DNA from: Chaetoceros tenuissimus
Taxonomy: Eukaryota; Bacillariophyta; Thalassiosirophyceae; Chaetocerotales; Chaetocerotaceae
Direction: 5' to 3'
Assembly: GCA_021927905.1 (NCBI GenBank)
Contig: BLLK01000040.1
Location: forward strand, 744,001 to 808,000
DNA length: 64,000 nucleotides
A program made the position numbers and the translations under genes. The notes under the pieces are model-generated. The model had not been told where the DNA came from. It saw only the letters and a list, made by a program, of their open reading frames with translations, and searched no databases. This document shows positions 21,320 to 31,092 of this stretch, piece after piece; within the stretch, counting starts at the first letter, position 1, and the number at the start of each line of letters is the position of its first letter.

Positions 21320-23184
21320 TCACCAGCCTTGTACTAGCTCGCGAATACGGACGAAGTCTTTCTCTGGAAGATTCTTGGTGAGGTAGTCAGCTTCTTGAGT
21401 TTCTGTTGGACAGTAGATTACGGAAATGTCGCCGTTGCGAACATGTTCCCAGAAGAAGTGATACCTGGCTAAGTAGAATCGAGTTCGACTAGTGATCCGT
21501 TGCTCAGTTGCAAGACGTAGAGCAGATTGATTGTCTTCGTGGACAGTGGTTAGAATGGAGTCAGGATTAGTGAATTCTGGTACATTCAAGGAGAGACACA
21601 TCTCTTTGAGAAGAGTGCGTACTGGAATAAGAGCTCGCATAGCTTGACTGAGAGCATAGTACTCTGCTTCAGCGGTGCTGAGACAGATACAGTCCATAAG
21701 TTGAGATTTCCAGATAAGAGGATATCCACAGAACTTTATGATGTAACCAGCACGAGAACGAACTGAAGAAGTCAGTTCCGGTGGATCTATGTTATACAAT
21801 CCGCAGAAGTTCGCATCTACGAAGCAGTCTAAAGATAGTTTCTTAGGTACTCGAAGAATAGTACCATTGTTGATGGTGCCTTTCAAGTAGCGAATTATTC
21901 TTTTTACAGCTGATGAATGGGATTGTTTAGGACTATGAGTAAAGCGAGCAACCTGTGATACGGCTACAGTGATGTCAGGACGGGTGTTGTTGCTTAAGTA
22001 AAGAAGCATGCCTACAACGCTAGGATAGCTCCAAGGTTCAGACATGGGGACTCCCTCTTGGTCGATCCCTAAGTCTTTATTTAAGGCAGGAGTTGAAGCT
22101 ACTGTACAATTGTTCATGCCTGTGGCTAGGAGAATCTTCTTGATGAGGCCTGATTGGTTAGCTAAAGTGCTACCGTCAGGTAGATCGGTATATTTGATAC
22201 CAAGATATTCGGCAAAGGATTCTTCTTTAGTCAAAGTGAGGCCATGACTTTCAATGTCAGCAGCAAGTTTGTCGATATCATTGGGATTGAGGGCTGCGAC
22301 TCCCAGGTCGTCAACGTAAATTATTACAAAGATGTTCTTTCCGTAGAAGAGGCAGTCATCGACTTCAGATTTTATCAGTCCAAGTTTTTCGAAGACAGAT
22401 CTTGCTAAGTTGTAGAATAGACGTGGAGCCCAAATACTTCCGTAGATGGACTTCAGAAGCTTTAGGCATTGGTTTGGTTCTTCACCTAAGAAACCTCGAG
22501 GTATGTGCATGTAGGTTTCTCTAGGATTATCAGCTTGAACGAAGGCATTTGAAAAATCAAAGGTGCATGTGGTGTAGCCGATGTATTTGGAGATTGTAAG
22601 AAAAAGTCGAATGGTGATTGGCGAGACAACTGGAGAATAGGTATTCTCGTCGTCTTTGGTTTCCATCAGATCACCTCTAAGGCATATTCGAGCTTTGTAT
22701 TTCTTAGGAGTTCCATCGGGATAGCGTTTTAAGCGAAACACCCATGTACATGGGATGATTTTATGCCCTTGTTGTTGTACTTTACTTTTGTCAACTTCAA
22801 TCCAAACGTTGTGGTTTTCAAGTTCGGATATCTCGGCTTCAGCAGCTTTCATCCAGTCTTTGCGTTCTGGAGTTTTCATGGCTTGATCGTAGGTGAAGAT
22901 ATCCGGATCCTTAACTGCTCTGGCAGCAAGAACCTGAGGCTGAGTGCTGAACATAGGTGGAATGGCAGTTTCAGTAGGATAGGCGCATCCGATGGCGGAG
23001 AAATAGACATGGAATTGCGAAGCAGGTGGCAATGACTCATCTGGTAGTGGGATCACCTCAGGATCTGGAGATGGCATTGCAGTTTCTACTCTTTGTTTAC
23101 GTTCAGTTGTGACTAGAGTCCAGTCTTCTTCCATTGGAGTTCCTTTGGCAATGTAGGTTTTACCCTTGAGCTTGGGTGTCAAGC
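21320..23184 (-). pseudogene. Copia polyprotein, unit 3, only the 3' third (RT and RNase H)
   Basis: The minus frame matches the last about 620 residues of unit 2, including the full RT with YVDDLG and RNase H, with Cys to Arg in RALIPVRTLL. Identity with unit 2 ends at GGTGTCAAGC (about 23,184). The next bases are Gypsy RT on the other strand, so everything 5' of the integrase-RT linker, including the unit's own 5' LTR, is missing. The apparent TTG start at 23,182 is an accident of the junction. Confidence 0.92.
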
Positions 23185-25507
23185 ATTGCGGATACTTTAC
23201 AACAATTAGAGGGATTCACCTTTGCGTCTGCATTGGATCTCAATATGGGATACTATACAATCCCACTTGCAGAATGTAGTAAAGACATTACTACCATCGT
23301 TACTGAATTTGCCAAATTCAGATATAATTGTCTACCTATGGGAATGGTTGTCTCGGGTGATGTATTTCAGTCAAAGATTTATGACTTAATTGGCGACATT
23401 GAAGGTGTACGCACTTACATTGATGACATTCTTTGCATCGGAACAGGCACTTTCGATGAACATTTAAAACAACTGGAAGAGATCTTTCAGAGATTTGAAA
23501 ATGCAGGACTGAAAGTCAATGCTCCAAAATGCAGCTTTGGATTACAGGAGATTCCTTATCTAGGCTACATAATTTCAAAAGACGGACTGAGACCAGACCC
23601 AAAGAAAGTACAGGGGATCGTTGATCTTCACAAACCTCAAACAGCGAAAGAAATGAAATCTCTTATCGGTATGATACAATTCTACAGAGATATGTGGAGA
23701 AGACACTCTCATATCCTATCACCACTCATCGATGCTGCAGCTGGTAAAAAAGGTAAAATGAAAATTACTTGGACAGAGGAAATGGATGAAGCTTTCATCC
23801 AACTTAAACAAATGGTTACAGAAGAAGTTTTCTTAACTTACCCTGATTGGAGTAAGCCATTCGACATACATACAGACACATATGATAAACAGCTTGGTGC
23901 TGTCATTAGTCAAAACGGAAAGCCTATTGCATTCTTTAGTCGACGACTATCGAAATCACAAAGAAATTACACTACGACCAAGAAAGAACTTCTCTCTATT
24001 GTTGAATGTTTGAAACAATTTCGAAATATTCTGTTTGGATATGAGATTAATGTCTACTCAGATCACAAAAATTTAGTTTATGAAGCAACCTTGAGTGAAT
24101 CTCAAAGAGTTATGCGATGGAGACTCCTACTCGAAGAGTTTGGACCTAATATTATACATATTGCCGGTGTTGACAACATCGTAGCTGATACACTTAGTCG
24201 CTTGAAAAGCAACAATGTTGAGGAGGACGAGATTGAGTCCACCGACACTAAAGTACAAGAATTATTTGCAAACAGACGAGTACGAAGTATTCAAGCTGAT
24301 TTCCCATTGGAGAAGAAGTTACTCTGTGAAGAACAACAAAAGGAATTAAAGAAAAGAAATTCCAAAATAAAGAAACTTTTAGATGAAAAGGATTCTGCAT
24401 ACAAACTTAAGGAACTCGATGGAGTCGAGCTTATAATGTATGAGAACAAAGTATATGTTCCAGAGACCTTAAGAGAGAGTACTCTTAATTGGTATCACCA
24501 TTACTTAAATCATCCTGGAGGAGATCGTCTAGGTAACACGATAAAAGAAACATGCTATTGGAAAGGACTTTCTAGCCAAGCTAAAGATTTTGTAAAGACC
24601 TGCGGAGTCTGTCAACAATATAAAAATAAGTGCAGATATGGACTTATACCTGCAAAAACAATAAAAGAATTAGTACCATGGAGGACGGTACATGTAGACC
24701 TGATCGGTCCATATTCAGTAACAGCTAAGCAGATACAGCCTGGCGGTGAAGTTAAAGAAGTAGAGCTGAAGCTCACTTGTATGACAATGCTAGATCCCGC
24801 AACCAGATGGTTCGAGATTGCACAAGTACCATATTATAGTATTGACGAAGTCAAAGAAGATAAAGATGAGTTTATTGACAAAACATCAGCTAGAATTAGC
24901 TTGATATTTGAACAAACATGGCTGAGTAGATATCCTCGACCAGAAGAAGTCGTTTGTGACAACGGCTCTGAATTTAAATTACATTTTATGACTTTGCTCA
25001 AAGATTTTGATATAAAGCCAAGACCTACCAAAGCGGAGAATCCGCAAGGTAATTCACCTGTTGAAAGAGTTCATCAAGTAGTACAAAATATGATAAAAAC
25101 AAAACAACTAGATAGTTATGAATTTGATTACATAGATCCTTGGGGACCTATTTTAAGTTCAGTTGCTTGGGCAGTACGAGCTTCGTACCACTCAACATTG
25201 CAAGCGACGCCTGCACAACTTGTATTCGGAAGGGATATGATGTTTAATTTATCTAGCAATTACCGAAAGAAAACGCAGGCAGATTGCTCGCGATAATGAA
25301 AGAGAAAATGCTGCACACATTTCACATCAATATCAAGTAGGAGACAGAGTTCTCAAGAAGACTAACCGTATCCTTAGAAAGTTTTCTAAGAAGAAGAGTG
25401 ATCCATACCAGATCCTTGCCATTCATAACAACAGTACAGTGACAATCCAGAGGGGTGTTGCTCAAGATAGATTATCAATCCGACGTGTTGAACCATACAA
25501 TGAATAG
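23182..25507 (+). pseudogene. Gypsy RT palm, RNase H and integrase, frameshifted near the end
   Basis: The frame resumes with SIADTLQQLEGF...LDLNMGYY, then the RT active site YIDDILCIG. RNase H shows FDIHTDTYDKQLGAV and VYSDHKNLVYE. Integrase has an H-H-C-C finger (WYHHYLNHPGG...CGVCQQYK), then VHVDLIGPY, VVCDNGSEF and NSPVERVHQ. The first frame stops at 25,296 after a frameshift near 25,265. The rest of the integrase C-terminus (YQVGDRVLKKTNR...RRVEPYNE) continues in another frame to a TAG at 25,505-25,507. Apart from that frameshift this half is much better preserved than the gag-protease half. It lies on the opposite strand to the Copia units. Confidence 0.92.
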
Positions 25508-25790
25508 ACAATTCATTTTATTTTTTTTTATTTTTTTTTTTAGGTCACTGCACAGATTGTGGAGGACCCTGCCGTAGATACTCTGATATGGATATTTATA
25601 ATCGGCTAAATGACCTGATCGTGCCACAATCTAGGCTATATTCTTATGCTACAATAGCCCCTTCAGCGATAGAGGTCTTGTTGAAGCAAATCTTTTGAGA
25701 AGCGTTGTGCTCTCTGTCAAGAAGCCAACGAACTCTTTTAAATAGCTAATCTAATCACAATTAACTTACCCACTTAGATATCTTAGGCAG
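25508..25790 (+). other. Spacer after Gypsy integrase: T tract and a 9-bp inverted repeat
   Basis: A T-rich tract (25,516-25,541) ends in TAGGTC. AGATTGTGG at 25,554-25,562 is inverted as CCACAATCT at 25,624-25,632. The stretch could be the start of a truncated 3' LTR, but no matching 5' LTR was found. It runs directly into the coding sequence of the FPW-repeat gene. Confidence 0.4.
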
Positions 25791-26480
25791 CATCAACCTA
25801 ATCGTTTTAATCTGTTCTTGTCATGGTTTCCATGGATGTATTGCTTACGTGATGAAAATGGGAACACGGTTTTTGAAATGCTATTTATATCAGGTACAGA
25901 TATCTTGAAGAAGAATCCTGCTCTTTGGGTCAATCCAAATGATGCTGAGAAGGCATTGGTTGCAAATCATTCCTCTGCTGTAATTCCATCTGCTGCAGTG
26001 GCAAGACGGAGCAAGAGACTTCGTATTCTTAATAGGGGAAGGTCTATAAGAAATGGCATGTACTTCTGCAAAGACAATGGGAACCAATCTGAATTTGAAA
26101 GCGATTTAGCGAGTCATGGAGAAGCAAAGACTTTGGATCATGTGCAACAGGAGATCAATGAAAGAGATGAATTCCCACTTCTACATCAAATCATTGAGCA
26201 CCAACCAAATTATTTCAACATCTTTCTATCATGGTTCCCATGGGCTTATCATACACGTGATGATCAAGGGCGTTTTGTAATGCAAATACTACTCTCAACA
26301 ACATCTGGTCGGGATTTACTGAAAAAGAATCCTGCTCTCTGGACAACTTTGAAATGGACACAACTGGAGGAGAAAGATCCATTGACTTCTCTTATTCCTT
26401 TCGTAACAATTGCGAGTGGTAATGATGGTATATTGAATCTATCCTATCAATTTTTACACCAACACCCACCAGTTCTATGA
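25791..26480 (+). pseudogene. FPW-repeat protein of a diatom family, 5' end missing
   Basis: The frame contains two copies of a motif: HQPNRFNLFLSWFPW...LKKNPALW at the start and HQPNYFNIFLSWFPW...LKKNPALW in the second half, ending with DPLTSLIPFVTIASG...SYQFLHQHPPVL. The layout resembles ankyrin-like diatom proteins that end in a DPxTxLxPF block (family recalled, not searched). The conserved block begins at 25,791, upstream of the first possible ATG, so the 5' part is lost or lies behind an intron; CTTAGGCAG directly before CAT could be an acceptor. The Gypsy element sits immediately upstream and may have cut the gene. Function unknown. Confidence 0.6.
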
Positions 26481-27574
26481 ATTTAAGGTCTGCGAGGGTT
26501 TTCCTTTTTCCAGTTTACAAACGCAAGATGACTTCTCGAGATGACTGTGTACTGACACTACTTTTAGTGATAGCAATAACCAAGTGTAATATCAAAATTC
26601 ATTGCAACTTCAAGCTCAACTTAGACAGATGATGGGAGGTATGCAGACTCATTCTTTTCAACATTCTCTCAATCCATTGCGCTAGAATACTTTGTCAACA
26701 ATGTTTCTAAATTCTTTTATATAGTTGAGTGTATTCTATCGAGATCTCGGTTTTCTATTTCTCTGTTATTTGAGGTTCTTTGACACTGAATCGAATCCAT
26801 TTAATCTGCCTAGGTGATGGTTCACATACCACTAATGGTAATTATGTATCTTTTTCAATTCTTCACCCTAACCCTTTTCACTCCATATTCTGTTCCATTT
26901 AAATCCTTTCCCCTCTTTTCAATTCATGGGTATGGTCAGCGAGTGACGGAAAAAGTCTCACCCTCAAACCTTATAAGCAAAATCTCTGTAACTGTGGAAA
27001 CTATGAATTAAATATCAATCAAGAAGTAAATACATAGTAGTATGGTTGTGAAGAAACTAGAATCGTCGATCAAATGTTGGTACGAGGTACGAGATGCCTG
27101 AAAAGTCATCGTCACAGAAATGGCCTTACTCACAAAACTATTGGAGGAACAACACACGCAACACGGAAAGACGCAAAAAAGCTTTTTCAATAAACACACA
27201 TTCCAACAACAGCAAATGAATACTATCATACCTTTCTGGCCGGGATAACTTGTTGAGAAAGGAAGAAAGGAGGGAGAATTTCTTGTGCAAAAGAGAGGGG
27301 GAGGAAGAGCAAAGAAATGCAAAAAGTGGGACTCCGCCATTGACAACTCTGTAACAAAACAATTCTACCTACCTAATTCACCTCTAATAATCGAATGTAT
27401 GCCTACCTTTCTCTTTATGTAGTTAGTTTCACTCAGGTACCTGCATTACCAATCGATTCTAATTGCTACTCTGTACATAAATACCGAGGAGGTACCTGAT
27501 TGATCTCCACTGTAGCTCGAGATATTGACTCATGCCGGTCGTACAACAGCGTCGTTACACCTTCCGTAGCAAAG
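26481..27574. other. Intergenic, AT-rich
   Basis: Only short chance frames occur. The 26,814-27,011 frame is composed of hydrophobic codons in T-rich DNA and shows no domain. No repeat or RNA gene was recognised. Confidence 0.5.
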
Positions 27575-27877
27575 ATGAGTGAGACCACAGAGGCTCTTGA
27601 TACTCTTGTGAGTCTCTTCAAACTCCTTCCAAAGGAGAAAAAGTTCCTGTTACGGCCAGTGAAAGAAGATGTAACAGAGATACCTTTTGAAAAGCTACTC
27701 AAGGAAAGTAAACTGGACATATTGGAAAAAGGAGTGACACAAAAACATGTCGACGCTCTCTTGACGGAGCTTGGTGTACTTAGAACTCATACAATGCCTA
27801 ATGGAGTTCAAGGATATGAATTAAGGTCAGAGGACTTGATGAACCTCGTGAATGCCCATGGCTCCAAGCATCAATAA
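27575..27877 (+). CDS. Small hypothetical protein, 100 aa
   Basis: The start is the ATG of MSETTEALDTLV; the frame is open further upstream but that part has no support. The protein is charged and helical, and the second half (HVDALLTELGVL...GYELRSEDLMNLV) could form a small winged-helix-like fold, which is only an impression. It lies just upstream of the mariner relic, whose upstream reading frame is open back across this stop, so it might belong to that element. Function unknown. Confidence 0.35.
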   Translation: MSETTEALDTLVSLFKLLPKEKKFLLRPVKEDVTEIPFEKLLKESKLDILEKGVTQKHVDALLTELGVLRTHTMPNGVQGYELRSEDLMNLVNAHGSKHQ

Positions 27878-28023
27878 AGACAGAGAGTAGAAGAGGTTTA
27901 GTTACACAATGTAAGATATCCTATTGTAAAACTCTAGTTGTTACAAAGACTGTCAATGATGATTGGGAATTTGATTACAGTAAACTTAGATCTTTACTGA
28001 GGAAGCGAGAAGCTCCGCCAACT

Positions 28024-30199
28024 ATGGTGCAAACTTCTTCAAGATTGAAACGTACTCGAACGAGTAATGCATCTGGCATCATCACACTGCCACCATCCGC
28101 TACCTCCGCCGCTAATACCTCCGCTGCTGTTGATGCCTCTGCTGTTAATGCTAATGATAATGCTGCTAATGCCACTGCTACTGCTACTGCTACTGCAAAA
28201 AGATATTCTGCCACACTGCCACCAACAATTACAAATATTTCCAAATGCACTCCATCAATTGTTTTTGGAAATCATCTTACTATTGAAATACAAGAGTTAG
28301 ATTTTACAAGCAGACCAAGAATGTATAAAGGGAAAGAAATACAACTTACCTCCAAAACTCCTTACAATATAGATGATAACACCAGGCATCTCGTTATCAC
28401 CACCGCAATAATGATGGGCTACTGGACGGACTCTTCAAACATTGAGCGGGACCGCATCACCGAAACCACAATGTGGCATGTTTATTACTTGAAAGGATAT
28501 AAGAAACCTAGCACAAGAGCTTGAGAACAAACTTGCATCATGATTGATGGTACAATCAACTTCCTTCAAGGGAAATCTTCTGATACAGGTGAAATAGGAA
28601 AGAAAGGAATCGTAAGAAGAAAATGTCAAAAATAGAAAAAAACATGAAACACACACCAAAAGCATTACAGAAGGCTTTCCGCTACGCCTGCTATGTCATT
28701 GGCAATAACAGCATATTTGCAAACCTTGCCAGTGCAATGTCGCGCAAAAAGTTAGTAGCCAATGACAACCAAGCAAAGAGATTAAAAATACAGTTTCCTA
28801 TCAATCTCAAGAAACATGATGTTAGGGATTGTTTTTTAAAACACAATGGCAAATGAAGAAAAATGAAGATAAAGCCTAAACTTACTGCTGACCATATCAA
28901 GGGCCATCTTTGCTGGGGAATCGACATGAAGGAACGGATCTGGAAAGCAACCTATGAAAAACCAGTATACTACTGTTTCATTGATGAGAAATGGTTCTAT
29001 TTTTATAGCAAAAGAAAAAAAGTGAAGGACTTACCTAAAGAAGAATGGGAAGAGATGATGATGAGTGTAAGCAGTTTGAACAGGTGCAAAGGACAACCCA
29101 TTCACGTCGATTTGTTCCAAAGGTGATGGCAATGGCCATTGTTGCTCCTCCTTTGCTTGGTTTGATGCATCTTGCGGCAAGGGCTGCCAAGATACTTGGC
29201 CAAGTACTTGGCAAAGTAAATGGTGAGACTATTCATGATGAATGGCGCAATGGGTTAGTTTATTTGAAGCGAGTTAGCGAAAAGAAAAAGACAAAAAAGA
29301 ATTCAAAGAATACAAAATTTGTCAACGATGCTAAAACAAACAACTTACTGAAGGATGGTGACTGGAGAAACCTGTTTGAACCAAGAATGTCAGTTGGTGA
29401 ATTATTTCATAACATCAAGGAAAGATACAGACTTACAGAGGTCAAGGCAGATATGCTCTGTCTCACAAACAAAAAGGTCAACCAAAAGAAATACAGAACC
29501 GTCAATTTGACGATCGAAAATGAAGATGAGTTAGTTGTAAGAAGAGTGAATGAAAGAGGAGGACAGCAAAGAGAACTCACCGTTCATGATTTTGACCTAT
29601 CCATCTTCGTGCCTAAAGGAACGGAAGTGGAAGTTGATTGCACTTGCGATAGCAAGTTCATGCTGAAAGTCATGTGAGAAGTCCGCATGTCCATCCGCAA
29701 TTACTTCTTTTGGGTACCTGTGACAATTGAAATCTTGTTAGTGATTGATAATGCTTCTGGACATGGTACAAAAGAAACAATTGAAACTTACCGTGAGTTC
29801 CTTTTGGAACACTACAACATTGTGCTCCACCACCAGACTCCAAGAAGCCCTGGTCACAACCAGTTCGATCTTGGAATCTGGTGCTCCATCCAGAGCTGGG
29901 TAGAGAAGCTATTGACCCGCTGTCGCCATGATGCTGATGTTCTCTGGACCCAGGTGGAAAAAGCATGGAAATCAATGACCTATGAAACACTGGAGAAAGT
30001 TCACCAGCAGTGGCTAAAAGTGTTAGATCTGACAATTCTTGATAAAGGAAATAATAGGTTGGAAGAAAAGTGTAGGGGAAAACTTACCTATGATCCTCAA
30101 AAGGTCAAGGAAATTGATGAGGAGGTAAGAACAGTAATTAACATCAAAAAGTCGCATGACACTATCTATAGGTGGCAGGAAGACATATTGTCTACGTAA
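28024..30199 (+). pseudogene. Mariner-like transposase relic, DD39D type
   Basis: Catalytic strings are readable in order: CFIDEKWFYFY (first Asp near 28,983), VIDNASGHG (second Asp near 29,747) and TPRSPGHNQFDLGIWCSIQ (third). Exactly 39 residues separate the second and third Asp, the spacing of plant-type mariners. KIKPKLTADHIKGHLCWGID and RRFVPKVMAMAIVA are further mariner landmarks. Damage includes in-frame TGA at 28,854-28,856 and 29,675-29,677, a frameshift at about 29,045-29,126, and probably another before 28,623. About 250 codons lie between the first two Asp, against 92 residues in Mos1. The N-terminal frame (28,024-28,524) has Ala/Thr low complexity and may or may not belong. No terminal inverted repeats were recognised. 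Confidence 0.8.
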
Positions 30200-30345
30200 A
30201 TGACACTTTATTTTATACGTTGACACCTGGTACAAACAAGTTATCCGGACTAGAAAGGTAATAGCAGTCAATATCCACTTTAGATTAGGAAATGATGGTG
30301 AAGAATAAAAGATACAAAATGGTGAATACCCTTCTCAATCACATC

Positions 30346-30380
<35 letters not shown>

Positions 30381-30381
30381 C
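30346..30381 (+). repeat. (CAA)n microsatellite
   Basis: About eleven CAA units in an AT-rich spacer after the mariner relic. No coding frame uses them. Confidence 0.9.
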
Positions 30382-30762
30382 TTAGGAATAATATATATAA
30401 CATCAAATTGATTAGAATCTTTGATATTTCACTACATAACAACTGGAGTGACTAATATCTGGATAACTTCACTCCTGTTACATTTAGATGGAGATGGCAA
30501 TGGGATGAAATTCCTGGATCAGTTGCTTAAGCCTGGTTGTTCAAGATGTCTCACTTCGACTCCAGTGATAAGGCAGACTCAAAAATTAGAGAGATCATCT
30601 CTAGAAAATTAGCATATTTGTTTGGTGCAGCATCTAAAATATTATTGCTGACATTCTTTCTGGTCATAGAAATGATTCTAACTTTCAAATTCATTCTTTA
30701 CTTCAAAAGGGAGAAGGAGAAATTTTAAAAGACGCAGAATTAAATATCAAGATTGTCGACGT

Positions 30763-31092
30763 TTGAGTATCAATTATCTCGTGGATAGAATCAATCATGG
30801 AAGATCTGATGCAAATCAAGGAGTTGCCACACAGACGAAAGAAAAAGATTTGGATCATTTTAGAAAATGGAGGTGTTTTGCACCCCGAGCTGGACTTGAA
30901 ATTTTCCTCGTTAACGAAAGCCCAGAAAGAAGGATTCAAATCCTCAATGCTTTCGCGTTCGCTGATAGATTTGGCAAAAAAGCACTCAATCATCTTAGAG
31001 GAGGTACTGTCAAAGCATCCATTGACAATGTTTCAAAGACTTTCATTGCACATGGATTTCCTTCCCCTCAAATAGGTCAAAATGGTTTCTAA
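30763..31092 (+). pseudogene. Tyrosine-recombinase-like N-terminal fragment
   Basis: A 109-codon frame containing RIQILNAFAFADRFGKK, LRGGTVKASIDNVSKTF and HGFPSPQIGQNG. This resembles the core-binding N-terminal part of algal recombinase-like element proteins, in which a short phrase LLxAFAxAxR is followed by GTVxxxIxxV (recalled, not searched). The catalytic domain is absent downstream; the next recognisable sequence belongs to another family. The fragment lies in a region full of relics. Confidence 0.4.

Larger units (their letters stand above)
3536..23184 (-). mobile_element. Tandem array of one Ty1/Copia family: three units sharing LTRs
   Basis: The order on the + strand is LTR, internal copy 1, LTR, internal copy 2, LTR, partial internal copy 3. 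LTRs start at 3536, 11,262 and 20,583, giving unit lengths of 7,726 and 9,321. Copies differ by few substitutions, for example 9919 A against 19,240 C, 9939 C against 19,260 T, 10,309 T against 19,630 C and 5149 C against 14,470 T. Copy 3 has private differences at 20,708 and 21,619. The left edge cuts the Gypsy RT after ATGGA. The right edge is truncated inside pol, so no target duplication can be matched. Such arrays arise by recombination between LTRs (established mechanism). Confidence 0.9.
1731..25507 (+). mobile_element. Degenerate Ty3/Gypsy retrotransposon, interrupted by a Copia array
   Basis: The parts appear in Gypsy order on the + strand: gag zinc knuckle (1940-2395), aspartic protease (2654-2935), RT fingers (3032-3535), then after the Copia insertion RT palm, RNase H and integrase (23,182-25,507). 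The order protease-RT-RNase H-integrase separates it from Copia. It carries stops, frameshifts, a 64-bp tandem duplication and a duplicated gag tail, so it is dead. No LTR pair was recognised by eye at either end. The 5' boundary is set by the first recognisable gag-tail sequence and the 3' boundary by the end of the integrase reading frame; both are approximate. Confidence 0.85.

Noticed and set aside
3536-23184. The Copia array as a pure assembly artefact
   Set aside because: Private substitutions and a unit-specific deletion distinguish the three units, which a simple repeat error would not create. Long reads are still needed to be certain.
26814-27011. 65-codon + frame before the 27.5 kb ORF
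   Set aside because: It is T-rich chance coding with no conserved features.
30349-30381. CAA run as a polyglutamine-coding segment
   Set aside because: No surrounding frame with protein-like composition; it is a spacer microsatellite.
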